Assembly (NCBI GenBank): GCA_020846775.1
Contig: JADLDG010000034.1
Span: forward strand, 1 to 64,000
DNA length: 64,000 bases
Source of the DNA: Nitrospirota bacterium
GTDB taxonomy: Bacteria > Nitrospirota > 9FT-COMBO-42-15 > HDB-SIOI813
Direction: 5' to 3'
Shown here piece after piece: positions 26,208-35,365 of the stretch. The position numbers were made by a program, and so were the translations under genes. The notes under the pieces were generated by a model. That model saw nothing but the letters and a program-made list of their open reading frames with translations, was not told the DNA's origin and did not search any database. Each line of letters begins with the position of its first letter. The first letter of the stretch is position 1.

Positions 26208-27584
26208 TTATGCAAAGATCTTCCCGGGATTCAATATTCCTTTCGGGTCAAGCACTCCCTTTATCTTCTTCATCACTTCAACAGCAACCGGATGAAGCTC
26301 CATCCCTGAATAAACCCTCCTGGTAATACCTATCCCCTGCTCACCTGAGATAGAACCTCCAAGCCTTACGGTCAGGCCCATTATTTCATCAGCTGCCTCC
26401 TCAGCCCTTCCAACCTCCTCAACATTATTCTTATCCAGCAATATATTTACATGAATGTTACCCTCGCCAGCGTGGCCGAAACATGCGATAACAATGCCCT
26501 TCCCTCTCTCAATATTCCTAACTGCCTGCAGGAACTCAGAGACCGAACTCAGCGGGACAACTATGTCGTGAACTATCTTATCCGGCCTAATGTTTGCAAG
26601 AGAAGGGGAGATTGCCCTCCTCAACCACCATATGTCTTTCACCTCCTTCTTGGATGTAACCCTCCGTACATTTACTGCCCCTTCCCTGAGACAGATATCA
26701 CTAACCGCCCCGGACCTTCGTTCTAACGACTCTATTTCACCATCAATTTCTATCAATAAAACAGCACCGTTATCAGTTTGAAAATCAAATCTGTCACTTT
26801 CCCTTGTACATTTAACTGATGCCATGTCCATAAATTCAACAGCAGACGGTTTGACACCAGAACCCATAATCTCAACTACAGCATTTCCAGCTGCACACTC
26901 ATTATCGAAGATTGCAAGTATCGTATTGACAAACCTGGGAAATGGAAGGAGTCTCAGGGTTGCCTTCGTTACGATGCCAAGTGTCCCCTCAGAACCAACG
27001 ATAAGGCGAGTGAGATCATAACCTGTTACACCCTTTACGGTCTGAGTACCTGTCTCCATTTTCTCACCGGTTGGCAGCACCACCTCAAGCCCTAAGACAT
27101 AATCGCGAGTAACACCATACTTTACAGACCTCGGCCCGCCGGAACAGTTCGCAATATTTCCTCCAATTGTGCAGTACCTCATACTCGTCGGCTCAGACGG
27201 AAAGAAAAGGCCGGACTTACCAAGCTCCATCTGCAGTTCGAAATTCACAACACCGGGTTCAACAACAGCAATGAGATTCTTAGTGTCAATCCTAAGTATC
27301 CTTCGCATCCGCTCAAGAGACAGGACAACCCCTCCACTGATCGGGATACTCCCTCCGGAAAGACCTGTACCAGCGCCTCTCGGAGTGACATTAAACCTCT
27401 CCGTATTTGCAAGACTGAGAACCTTTGAAACCTCTTCAGAATCAGACGGGAATACTACAGCATCAGGAAGGAATATTTGCTTCGTCGCGTCACAGGCATA
27501 GCATAATCTATCCTCTTTTGAGGTCAGGACATTATCACTACCTGCTATATTCTTCAAACTTCTTATTACTGACTCTGACAACAT
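26208..27584 (-). CDS. glcD: GlcD-type FAD-linked glycolate/D-lactate dehydrogenase subunit
   Basis: 458 residues of the FAD-binding type 4 family. RGAGTGLSGGSIP (about 60-72) and IGGNIANCSGGPRSVKYG (about 139-156) bind FAD; the C-terminal half has CFGHAGEGNIHVNIL (about 368-382) and SGEQGIGITRR (about 413-423), the GlcD/Dld active-site histidine region. It transfers electrons from a 2-hydroxy acid to the GlcF subunit encoded next. The start ATG at 27584 has no ribosome-binding site but lies about 10 bases after an extended -10 promoter, so the mRNA may be leaderless. Substrate (glycolate or D-lactate) cannot be told apart here. Confidence 0.88.
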   Translation of the reverse strand: MLSESVIRSLKNIAGSDNVLTSKEDRLCYACDATKQIFLPDAVVFPSDSEEVSKVLSLANTERFNVTPRGAGTGLSGGSIPISGGVVLSLERMRRILRIDTKNLIAVVEPGVVNFELQMELGKSGLFFPSEPTSMRYCTIGGNIANCSGGPRSVKYGVTRDYVLGLEVVLPTGEKMETGTQTVKGVTGYDLTRLIVGSEGTLGIVTKATLRLLPFPRFVNTILAIFDNECAAGNAVVEIMGSGVKPSAVEFMDMASVKCTRESDRFDFQTDNGAVLLIEIDGEIESLERRSGAVSDICLREGAVNVRRVTSKKEVKDIWWLRRAISPSLANIRPDKIVHDIVVPLSSVSEFLQAVRNIERGKGIVIACFGHAGEGNIHVNILLDKNNVEEVGRAEEAADEIMGLTVRLGGSISGEQGIGITRRVYSGMELHPVAVEVMKKIKGVLDPKGILNPGKIFA

Positions 27585-27593
27585 AACATATTC

Positions 27594-27602
27594 ATTATAT
27601 CA
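27594..27602 (-). promoter_or_regulatory. Extended -10 promoter of glcD (possible leaderless start)
   Basis: The minus strand reads TGATATAAT, an extended -10 element with a perfect TATAAT. Transcription would start near 27587, only a few bases before the ATG at 27584, and no Shine-Dalgarno sequence is visible. No good -35 box is seen, as is usual for extended -10 promoters. Confidence 0.4.
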
Positions 27603-27747
27603 TGCCATCAGGGCAAGAACTATTTCTTGTGTGCAAAGAATCAAACACCACAGCTTATATCAAAGATTTTACCTATTAAATTGATGCTATAATGAGTGAA
27701 AATGCCTATTTCCGGAAGTAATTTCCCTTTTAAATCAGAAGGATAGC

Positions 27748-27760
27748 GTGGTCCGACCCC
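27748..27760. repeat. Dispersed word GTGGTCCGACCCC, copy 1
   Basis: Thirteen-base word shared exactly with 41616-41628. Both copies sit at the 3' end of a minus-strand gene (here 36 bases past the stop of the sigma-54 activator). TGGTCCGACC is itself nearly palindromic. Likely the core of a REP-type element. Confidence 0.55.
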
Positions 27761-27796
27761 TAAGAGGAGACCCTAAGAGAAGAGAAAAGAAACAGA

Positions 27797-29239
27797 CTAA
27801 AGATTTTCTTTCCCAATATCAAGCGCCTTCAGCTTTCTCCACAGCGTAGTTCTGCTCATATTCAGCCTTCTGGCACACTCCAGATAATTCCAGTTGGTCT
27901 CAATAAGGAGACGGATGACAAACTCTCTCTCCAATTCTCTGAGGGGGTCATGTTTATTTATAACCTTATCAATGATGCTCTTGTTTTGAATATCCTTAGG
28001 AAGGTGTTCGGGATTAATAGTCGCCCCATGACATCTGATAACGGCATATTCTATAATATGTTCAAGTTCCCTGATGTTTCCGGGATAATGATACTCCATA
28101 AGAAACTCCATTGCAGCGGGAGAAACATTCCCCACCTTAGCACCCATCTCCGTGTTAAACTTTTCTATAAAATGTTTTAAAAGGAGCGGAATATCATCTT
28201 TTCTTTCCCGCAACGGTGGGACCAGTACAGGCACTACCTTTAGTCTGTAATAAAGGTCTTCCCTGAATTCGCCCTTTTCTACAGCAAGTCTCAGGTCTTT
28301 ATTAGTAGCGGCAATCACCCTGACATCTACCCTTATTGTCTTTGAATCACCAACCCGTTCTAATTCCCCCTCCTGAAGCACCCTTAAGAGTTTTATCTGA
28401 GTATGGAGGGCAACATCTCCGATCTCATCCAGAAAAATGGTCCCCTGATTTGCCAGCTCAAACCTTCCGGTCTTATCTGTTATTGCACCGGTAAAAGCAC
28501 CTTTGACATGCCCGAAGAGTTCACTCTCCAGCAGGCCTTCAGAAAGGACAGCACAGGTTGCCTTAACAAACGGTCTGTTGTTTCTTGGAGAATGCAGATG
28601 TATGGCATTTGCTATTAACTCCTTTCCTGTTCCTGTTTCTCCTTCGATAAGAACAGTTGCCTTTGTAGGGGCTACTTCCCGTATCAACTCATAGACTTCA
28701 TGCATGCGCTGGTCTTTCCCAATGATGTTCTCAAAGGAATACTTATTCTTGAGTTCATTATGCAACTCTTTAATAATCGTAATGTCCCTGAACGTCTCTA
28801 TGCCTCCGATAATTTCATTATTGCCATCCCTGAGCAGAGCCGTATTGATGCTGAGAAAAAGTTTTCGCCCCTTTCTTTCAAAGAAAGTTTCATAGTTATA
28901 GACAGGCTCTCCCGTCTCTAAAGTTGTGTTGATCAGACAACCAATGGTGCAACCCGGATGTGAAATAACCTCATTGCACTTTTTATCACCTATAATGGAC
29001 TCCATGTCCGGCCGCCCTAACATCTCTTCTGCAGCACGGTTGATAAAAAGGATCCGATGGTCCAGCCCTATGACCACTATACCATCTGCGATGCTGTTTA
29101 ATATTGTCTCGCTATTAACGTCAAGATACCGCTGGACACTTGCGGCATTAGGAAGGATACCTGCAATACTATCAAGGATGGCATCGCTTGATATCTTAGA
29201 TGGGCTGTCTTCTCTGTTCATATTACTATTATATGCCAT
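27797..29239 (-). CDS. PAS-domain sigma-54-dependent transcriptional activator
   Basis: 480 residues: a PAS sensor (about 42-158), an AAA+ activator domain (about 170-400) and a Fis-type helix-turn-helix (about 438-478). Walker A GETGTGKE (200-207), the sigma-54 contact loop GAFTGA (247-252) and Walker B FLDE (269-272) are intact. There is no receiver domain, so the signal is sensed by the PAS domain itself; Cys88, Cys97 and Cys101 in it could bind a cofactor or respond to redox state. The neighbouring 60-residue membrane-protein gene, with a -24/-12-like promoter and two upstream palindromes, is the best candidate target. Confidence 0.92.
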   Translation of the reverse strand: MAYNSNMNREDSPSKISSDAILDSIAGILPNAASVQRYLDVNSETILNSIADGIVVIGLDHRILFINRAAEEMLGRPDMESIIGDKKCNEVISHPGCTIGCLINTTLETGEPVYNYETFFERKGRKLFLSINTALLRDGNNEIIGGIETFRDITIIKELHNELKNKYSFENIIGKDQRMHEVYELIREVAPTKATVLIEGETGTGKELIANAIHLHSPRNNRPFVKATCAVLSEGLLESELFGHVKGAFTGAITDKTGRFELANQGTIFLDEIGDVALHTQIKLLRVLQEGELERVGDSKTIRVDVRVIAATNKDLRLAVEKGEFREDLYYRLKVVPVLVPPLRERKDDIPLLLKHFIEKFNTEMGAKVGNVSPAAMEFLMEYHYPGNIRELEHIIEYAVIRCHGATINPEHLPKDIQNKSIIDKVINKHDPLRELEREFVIRLLIETNWNYLECARRLNMSRTTLWRKLKALDIGKENL

Positions 29240-29333
29240 CTTTCCAACAGGAACAAATTTGCCGGGAAAATGCTGCCACTATATGATCCGGATGCAGCAA
29301 AATAAAAAAGAGTATGAACATCCTGCCGCCTGA

Positions 29334-29373
29334 AAATAAAAACCCCCCATGAGTGGTATGCTTATGAGGGGCT
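29334..29373 (-). terminator. Rho-independent terminator after the tail-anchored protein gene
   Basis: Minus-strand stem CCCCTCAT pairing with ATGGGGGG around a loop, followed by TTTTTATTTT. It separates the 60-residue protein gene from the sigma-54 activator gene. Confidence 0.65.
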
Positions 29374-29400
29374 GCCATGCAAAACTATGCAAAACAAAAC

Positions 29401-29583
29401 TTACCAGAGGAGAAAATAGGCGGCAACTAACATCCCTATTGAAATAATTGCACCAACTGAGACACCAGAGATATATAAATCTCTCTTCTCTATATCCACT
29501 TTATTTAATTCTTTTTTTGTCCCGTCCACATGACTGTTGTTGATGTGATTTAAGCCATGATGGAAAGTATGAGTCGTTTCCAT
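29401..29583 (-). CDS. 60-residue tail-anchored membrane protein, unknown
   Basis: Starts at ATG 29583, which has AAGGGGG eight bases upstream; a longer frame from 29637 lacks a site. Residues 1-38 are polar and histidine-rich (THTFHHGLNHINNSHVDG); residues 40-58 form one hydrophobic segment (SGVSVGAIISIGMLVAAYF) ending LLW, so it is a C-terminally anchored protein with its N-terminus probably in the cytoplasm. The clustered histidines could bind metal. It has its own terminator and a sigma-54-like promoter, beside a sigma-54 activator. No family recognised. Confidence 0.7.
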   Translation of the reverse strand: METTHTFHHGLNHINNSHVDGTKKELNKVDIEKRDLYISGVSVGAIISIGMLVAAYFLLW

Positions 29584-29657
29584 GTTAAACACCCCCTTCC
29601 AGAAGTTAATAGACCCTTTTGGGTCCCTCATTTGCATCCCTTATGCTTAATATATAT

Positions 29658-29673
29658 TTCAAAAGGCATGCCA
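29658..29673 (-). promoter_or_regulatory. Sigma-54-like promoter of the tail-anchored protein gene
   Basis: The minus strand reads TGGCATGCCTTTTGAA: TGGCATG and TTGA with the ten-base GG-to-G(C) spacing of RpoN promoters. The -12 dinucleotide is GA instead of GC, which weakens the call. The start would be near 29647, giving a leader of about 64 bases before ATG 29583. Confidence 0.4.
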
Positions 29674-29758
29674 TTTAATAACAAATATTTTTCATGTGTA
29701 ATACATTGATTTCATTAATAAAAACAAGACAAGACAAAAGAGCTAAAAATATGACATC

Positions 29759-29861
29759 GTTTCAATTATGAAACAAATAAGAATAGTACTCCTTAGCATT
29801 ACATTAACTATCAAATAGTTATAGTATTTTTCCAATTCTGAAACATTTTCATATTTGAAAC
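29759..29861. promoter_or_regulatory. Pair of TTTCA-N4-TGAAA palindromes, candidate activator (enhancer) sites
   Basis: GTTTCAATTATGAAAC at 29759-29774 and a second TTTCA-N4-TGAAA at 29847-29860 with centres 87 bases apart (about eight helical turns). They lie about 120 and 205 bases upstream of the predicted sigma-54 start near 29647, a usual place for activator sites. A third overlapping TGAAA-N3-TTTCA adjoins the second. The rest of the 29641-30019 gap is AT-rich, with no gene that I can support. Confidence 0.5.
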
Positions 29862-30019
29862 ATACAAACTTCATTTAAAAGCACATAATATTCACCATTT
29901 GGTAGAGCAACTGGGGCAGACCACACGGCAGCGGCAAGAGTATTCGTGGTATTTTAAACATGCTGTCATTTAAGATTCCGACTTTCAACATCTTCGTTAC
30001 TTAGTGACGCCAAGCCACT

Positions 30020-30919
30020 CTATTGACTTGTAAACCTCTCTTCCACATGTTCATCAAAATACTGCAACCAGTAACTAAGCTCCCGTTCAACAGCCTGAAT
30101 CCGTGGTATGCGGAGCGGGTCAAAGGATTTGTGGAATGGAGGGACTGCCGGGCCGCCTGTTACCATCATCACGCCTTTATGCCTGTATGATACACCCTCA
30201 TATGTACCGTTCAGCAGGGTGCTTGTGTCCTTCGGATAAATCCCCATGGGAAGGGAAAGTGATTTGACCTCGTAGCCCGGCACCGCCTCCTGTATCGCCT
30301 TGACAGCAAGCGCAAGCTGACGGCGCACACCTTCGGGGCTCTGTTTTGACAGCGTTGCATGCCATAAGGTGTGATTGCCGATTTCAAAGCCTTTGCGCAC
30401 CAGGTAGCGGAGCTTCTCCTGTGTATATTCAGGCTGGTTAAAAAGCTTATTTGGCGGGTCAGCCGCAGGCAGGACGTAGAAGACTGCCGCTAATCCAAAA
30501 TCGGGATGTTTTGCATGGAATGATTCAAGTATGCCCACTGCACAGTCAGGATCCACCTTATAACCGCTATTTCCATCAGAAAGAAACCTGAGCTGTCCCG
30601 GTGATGAATCATCGAAGGTCAGGATAAGCGGCGTCTTTCCATTCCCAACCCGGATACGGCCTTCCAGAAAATCGTCCATCCGTGTCAGCTGGTAGCCTTT
30701 CTCATAGAACCTCTGCAGGTCTTTCCTGAAATTCTCAGGCGTCCGTGTCCAGCGGGACTCAGGATAGTCAATCTTATGGTATTCAAGGATCATGACCTTG
30801 CCTTTATTATCAGATGGAAGAGATTCAGACATGACTGATGATGGATTAACAGTAGATACAACCTGAATGATAAATATGATACTCAGAATCTTATGAATAA
30901 GATGTGCTCTGATTTTCAC
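30020..30919 (-). CDS. Exported polysaccharide deacetylase family protein
   Basis: 299 residues with a signal peptide (about 1-31) and a NodB-homology domain. The metal/catalytic motifs are LTFDDSSPG (about 97-105) and NHTLWHATL (about 180-188, H-x3-H). Such enzymes remove acetyl groups from cell-surface or peptidoglycan sugars. GTG start at 30919 overlaps the res stop codon by four bases (GTGA), so it is translated with the restriction subunit, an unusual partner. Strand, spacing and the lack of a promoter gap support one operon mod-res-deacetylase. A biological link is unknown; it may be chance read-through into a chromosomal gene at the island edge. Confidence 0.85.
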   Translation of the reverse strand: MKIRAHLIHKILSIIFIIQVVSTVNPSSVMSESLPSDNKGKVMILEYHKIDYPESRWTRTPENFRKDLQRFYEKGYQLTRMDDFLEGRIRVGNGKTPLILTFDDSSPGQLRFLSDGNSGYKVDPDCAVGILESFHAKHPDFGLAAVFYVLPAADPPNKLFNQPEYTQEKLRYLVRKGFEIGNHTLWHATLSKQSPEGVRRQLALAVKAIQEAVPGYEVKSLSLPMGIYPKDTSTLLNGTYEGVSYRHKGVMMVTGGPAVPPFHKSFDPLRIPRIQAVERELSYWLQYFDEHVEERFTSQ

Positions 30920-33582
30920 GTCTCACATGCCCTCACCAAATAATTGAAACTCATGTTAGCCTGAACAATGTTATGTGGTATAAGGACATACTTCCACTGC
31001 TTGCCGCTGTTTTGCGACGTGAACTCAGTGGCATATTTGCAGTGTTGCAGAGCCGCCTGACTTTTTTCTTGAACATCCTGGTCATCTATGGCGCCCTCTT
31101 TCTTTGTCTCCACCATATAAATAGTGTCTACCGTCTCAACGATAAAGTCAGGATTGTATTGCTTGGAGTTATGCCTCCAGTAGATGTGAAACTGCCTCTG
31201 AGCCGGTCTCATCCATTTTAATACCGCCGCTTCATTTTCCAGGATGATGGCAAAGTCCTTTTCTGTCTTGGAGTCGAATTTATAAAGATTATGACAGGCC
31301 TTTCTGAATCCGCAGAAAACCTTGCCCGGGATTGCACTTGTTGGAGTTATGGTATCGGTATAATGATGTATGCTGTCCTTTGTATATTTGGAGAAATTGT
31401 GTTCTTCAATTTTTGTAAAAGGTTTTACAACCGGTTGTTCAAAGCCTGTCGTCTCACAATAGAAATGCACCATTAACTGGGAATAGATATACCGTCCTAT
31501 CTCTTTCTTGTGATATTGGACGACATTTAAAATCTGATCAGCTCCCAGCCAGGACTGAAACTTCTCAATGGCCTGTCCAGTCAACTTGAACAACAGCTCC
31601 GACTGTTCATCGTAGTTTATTTCAGGGTAGTTCATAAGCTCATTCACAATGATACGTTCCGGGACATCAGGAATAATTCTGCCCCTACCTATAACAATGT
31701 CAACACTATTTTCCTGCTCCCTCAGTTTCCTGATGAGAATCTCCTCTGAGACAGGTTGATAATTCAGGTTGTTCGTGTCCAGATCAAAATCCCTGAAACC
31801 CGATCTTATCTCACCGGATTGCTGGATGGTTATTCTCGGGATTTCAATAATGTTCTTTGCAAACTCATCCACAATCATTTCATAGGTATTCTCTGCATCC
31901 TTTATCATTTCTGCAGCAAACATTACCTGCTGCGGCGAGCTTGCCAGGCTCTCCCTTATCTTCTCAATGGCCATCTCCTTAATTTCTTCCTTCTTCAATC
32001 CATTAACACTTGTCACTTTATTGTTAAGCTCCGGAAGCATGTAGAGAATGGCCTTTTGAACATCGAGACTTATCTGCGCCCGCTGTTTCTCTTCCGGCCC
32101 TGCAATGGAGTCAATTACTTTCTGCTGCTCCTCAATCTTTTTCTCAACCAATGGGACGGACGTAATGACTTCTTTAGTATGGCTTAATTCTTCCGCATCA
32201 ATGGTAATGATATTTTCTTTTCTGATGATTGAATCGGGCCTGTTAGCAGCATCAATAATCTCCTGAAACCTGTCATGGGCAACAATAGTGAGCTTGTCAA
32301 CCTTGTCATGACCTGTCCTCTTTCCATAAGGAAGGCGCAGTCCCCTGCCGATCGTCTGTTCTCTCAGAGTAGTTGAGGCCGCCGTCCTCAAAGGAATTAT
32401 GGTATAGAGGTTTGTAACATCCCACCCCTCTTTGAGCATATTCACATGAATAACAATCTCTATCCTGTTGTCAGGACTTTCCAAAGAGAGCAGACGATCA
32501 ATGTTCTCATCTTTCTCATCCCCGCTCTGATTCGAATGGATTTCCATAACCTTATCCTCATAGTGCCCCTCAAAGAAAGCGCTTGATACTATAAGCTCTC
32601 TTAACCTGCCGGCATGTTCCGTATCTTTGGCAACCACCAGCACAAATGGCTTTACTACCGGCATTCTGTGATCCCGTGCAAAGATATCCAAAGCAACCTT
32701 TGTATCCTCATGGATCCGGATACCGTCTTCAAGCTTGATCCTGTCCAAATCCTCAGGTGAATACTGGCCCGGATCAAAATCTTTGCGGGTAGCCACTGCC
32801 GGCTCTTTAACAAAGCCGTCCCGGATAGCCTTAGCAAGAGAATATTCATATACCACATTCTTAAATTTTACCGCCCCTCCGCTTCGTTCAACCTGCGGGG
32901 TTGCCGTAAGCTCCAGACCTAAAATGGGGTTCAACTCATTGATAACCTCCATGCCCCTGTCTGCACGGTAGTGATGGGATTCGTCCATAAGCAGGACAAG
33001 GTCATCAAGGCCGGAGAGGTAGTTGAAATACGAGTATCCCAAATATTCCGACAGCCTTTTGATACGAGGGAGCTTCCCGCCCCTCATCTCTGAGTTTATC
33101 TTGGAGATATTAAAGACATTAATCCTTATCTCCTGCTCCCTGAAAAGGTCACCAATGGAGTTGTAATTATCGCCGGTAACGATTACAGGATTGTTGTGGA
33201 CAAACTCTCCGATCCCCTGAAATACATACTTGGGACAGGTGGTATTGGAAAAATCCACAATGAGCTTATTGTAAATAGTCAGGTTCGGGGCAAGGACAAA
33301 GAAGTTTCTAAAACCCTTGGCAAGGTAGAGATAAGCGATAAATGCCCCCATAAGCCGTGTCTTGCCGACACCGGTTGCCAGTGCGAAGCAGATAGAAGGG
33401 AAGCTCCTTTCAAAATCGGTACAGACAGGATAGGCGCTCCTGACCTTTTCAAGCTCTGCAGATAAATCGCAGTTTTTTTGAAGGGCTAAACTGTCCATAA
33501 GCCCTGCCAGTATATTCAGGCTCCCCTCCTGCGGAGGCCGCAGGCTCAGGCGGTTTTTAATGGAGCTGGCAATGCGGTTCAT
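30916..33582 (-). CDS. res: Type III restriction endonuclease subunit (Res)
   Basis: 888 residues. SF2 helicase motor: Walker A ATGVGKT (69-75), MDESHHYR (about 199-206), ELTATP, then the second RecA lobe ending GRGLRLPYGKRTG. The C-terminal nuclease carries the PD-(D/E)xK pattern NPDFIVE...YMVETKK (about 813-831). Complexed with Mod it translocates on DNA and cuts between two head-to-head unmethylated sites. It follows mod by 103 bases. Upstream of the ATG lies a 12-base tandem duplication (AAGAGGGTAATA on the coding strand) that contains the only ribosome-binding-like sequence. All motifs look intact. Confidence 0.93.
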   Translation of the reverse strand: MNRIASSIKNRLSLRPPQEGSLNILAGLMDSLALQKNCDLSAELEKVRSAYPVCTDFERSFPSICFALATGVGKTRLMGAFIAYLYLAKGFRNFFVLAPNLTIYNKLIVDFSNTTCPKYVFQGIGEFVHNNPVIVTGDNYNSIGDLFREQEIRINVFNISKINSEMRGGKLPRIKRLSEYLGYSYFNYLSGLDDLVLLMDESHHYRADRGMEVINELNPILGLELTATPQVERSGGAVKFKNVVYEYSLAKAIRDGFVKEPAVATRKDFDPGQYSPEDLDRIKLEDGIRIHEDTKVALDIFARDHRMPVVKPFVLVVAKDTEHAGRLRELIVSSAFFEGHYEDKVMEIHSNQSGDEKDENIDRLLSLESPDNRIEIVIHVNMLKEGWDVTNLYTIIPLRTAASTTLREQTIGRGLRLPYGKRTGHDKVDKLTIVAHDRFQEIIDAANRPDSIIRKENIITIDAEELSHTKEVITSVPLVEKKIEEQQKVIDSIAGPEEKQRAQISLDVQKAILYMLPELNNKVTSVNGLKKEEIKEMAIEKIRESLASSPQQVMFAAEMIKDAENTYEMIVDEFAKNIIEIPRITIQQSGEIRSGFRDFDLDTNNLNYQPVSEEILIRKLREQENSVDIVIGRGRIIPDVPERIIVNELMNYPEINYDEQSELLFKLTGQAIEKFQSWLGADQILNVVQYHKKEIGRYIYSQLMVHFYCETTGFEQPVVKPFTKIEEHNFSKYTKDSIHHYTDTITPTSAIPGKVFCGFRKACHNLYKFDSKTEKDFAIILENEAAVLKWMRPAQRQFHIYWRHNSKQYNPDFIVETVDTIYMVETKKEGAIDDQDVQEKSQAALQHCKYATEFTSQNSGKQWKYVLIPHNIVQANMSFNYLVRACET

Positions 33583-33587
33583 TTAGT

Positions 33588-33611
33588 TATTACCCTCTTT
33601 ATTACCCTCTT
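33588..33611. repeat. Tandem 12-base duplication TATTACCCTCTT upstream of res
   Basis: Two exact head-to-tail copies (33588-33599, 33600-33611) with a third degenerate one at 33619-33630. On the coding strand each copy contains AAGAGGG, so copy number would change the position or number of ribosome-binding sites for res. Confidence 0.65.
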
Positions 33612-33685
33612 TTAGAGGTAATACCCTATTAAAAACTGGATGGTCTTCATGACTAGTCATCCCCGCTAATTTATTCTTCCCGGAC

Positions 33686-35356
33686 TTATTCTTCATTAAT
33701 CTCTTCTTCAACAAAAAGCTCCCCCTGTGTCTTGTCTTTAACCTTGCGTACAGGTTTCTGCTGTACCTTAACCGGCTCAGGTTGCGGTTCATTTTCATCA
33801 ACCGGCATATTGACAATATTCAGGCTGTAATCCTCTTTCCCAAATTCACAGCGGCCCAGGAGCATCTTTGGGATTTTCCTTACGGTAATGTTCAGGTGTC
33901 TGCTCTCACAAGCCTTTGAGAAGGACTTGCAGCAGATCAGCAGGCTCTGATCAGGCTGCATCTCGTCATGAATCTTATCGAGAAACTCAACAGTGACGAA
34001 GTTTGTGGTTGTAAAGATATAATCCTTCTCCGTTGACCTCCCCTGCTTCCAGTAGATCTGCTCATCAGGGGAGTATTTAAAGCTCTCATGCTTTGCCATT
34101 GCAGCGGCCAGCATGTCGGCATTATACCGTTCATCAATCACCCAGCTGCCGTGTTTATCCTCTTTAAGCAGACTTGGGGCAAGATAATAATATTTGAAAC
34201 CACCACCGCCCTGCCAGGTTACGGCCTTGGATATTCCACCCTGATCTGTACCATCAACAACCTTTTTCAAACGCGGCAGGCAATGGGTGTGGCAGTGCTC
34301 ACCAAGCTCAATGCCTATCCAACTGCGCTTCATCTTATGGGCAACGGCGGCGGAAGTGCCGGAGCCAAGAAAGGAGTCAAGGACAAGATCGCCCTCGTTG
34401 GTAGCTAAGGTAAGAATACGCTGGATAAGGCGTTCAGGTTTGGGGGTAGAGAAAACATCCTCGCTATTAAATGTCTTTATCTCACGCTTTGCCTCTTGAT
34501 TATCACCAACATCAGTTCTGTGCCAAATAGTTTTAGAGACAGTTCCTACTTGTACTTCCGTTAAAAAACGTTTGATTGAGGGCACACTATTACCATCTCG
34601 TCCAAACCAAATCCTATTATCTTTGACCATCTCTTCATATTTTTCTTTTGAAATAACCCAACATCTACTTTCTGGAGGATTAACAATGCGACCAGAAGAC
34701 AGGGTAACAGGATAGTCCGTTGCAGCTGTATATGTTTTTACTGACATATCACTCGATTTCCACAGGCCTCTCGGATCATTGTCAGGGTTTTTATAGCGGG
34801 CATTCATCTCCTCTGTTCTCGGCAAGAGATTCGGTCTCCATGTCTCTTTGTTCTTTGCATATACCAGAATATGGTCGTGGCTATCAGACAACCATTTTGC
34901 ATCATTCTGCGGAGAATATTTCTTTTCCCATATAACATTATTTACAAAATTCTTTCTTCCAAAAACCTCATCACACAACACCTTCAGATAATGACTCTCA
35001 TCGTCATCAATAGAAATCCAGAGTGTTCCGTCATTGCTCAACAGCCTGTGCAGCATCTCAATCCTCGGCCTTATCAGACTCAGCCATATTGAATGCTCCA
35101 GCCCGTCATCATAATGCTCAAAGGCATTGCCGGTATTATAAGGCGGATCAATATAGACACACTTAATCTTCCCTGCAAAATCCTGCTCAAGCGCCTTGAG
35201 GGCAAGGAGATTGTCACCCTGAATAAGCATATTATCAGTATTCCTGTCACCGAAGGACTTTTCAGTGTCTTCAATAAGAATCCTCGGCTCCAGCTTCGGC
35301 TGGTTCTCCTTGCCTATCCATGTTAGTTCGAGTTTTTGGTTTTTGTTGGACATCAT
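33686..35356 (-). CDS. mod: Type III DNA methyltransferase (Mod)
   Basis: 556 residues, a beta-class amino-methyltransferase. Motif IV DPPYNTG is at 70-76, followed by the variable target-recognition region (about 120-300) and motif I DSFLGSGTSAAVA (about 327-339) for SAM binding, the order typical of Mod. It methylates adenine in a short asymmetric site, providing modification and site recognition for the Res complex. A second in-frame ATG follows directly at 35353. The GGAGG used for its start is contributed by the end of the decayed frame upstream. The C-terminus ends in an acidic-lysine tail (QGELFVEEEINEE). Confidence 0.93.
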   Translation of the reverse strand: MMSNKNQKLELTWIGKENQPKLEPRILIEDTEKSFGDRNTDNMLIQGDNLLALKALEQDFAGKIKCVYIDPPYNTGNAFEHYDDGLEHSIWLSLIRPRIEMLHRLLSNDGTLWISIDDDESHYLKVLCDEVFGRKNFVNNVIWEKKYSPQNDAKWLSDSHDHILVYAKNKETWRPNLLPRTEEMNARYKNPDNDPRGLWKSSDMSVKTYTAATDYPVTLSSGRIVNPPESRCWVISKEKYEEMVKDNRIWFGRDGNSVPSIKRFLTEVQVGTVSKTIWHRTDVGDNQEAKREIKTFNSEDVFSTPKPERLIQRILTLATNEGDLVLDSFLGSGTSAAVAHKMKRSWIGIELGEHCHTHCLPRLKKVVDGTDQGGISKAVTWQGGGGFKYYYLAPSLLKEDKHGSWVIDERYNADMLAAAMAKHESFKYSPDEQIYWKQGRSTEKDYIFTTTNFVTVEFLDKIHDEMQPDQSLLICCKSFSKACESRHLNITVRKIPKMLLGRCEFGKEDYSLNIVNMPVDENEPQPEPVKVQQKPVRKVKDKTQGELFVEEEINEE

Positions 35357-35365
35357 CCTGATTAT

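Noticed and set aside
33583-33816. 77-codon frame between mod and res
   Set aside because: It overlaps the end of mod in another frame and covers the 12-base duplication; basic composition, no motif.
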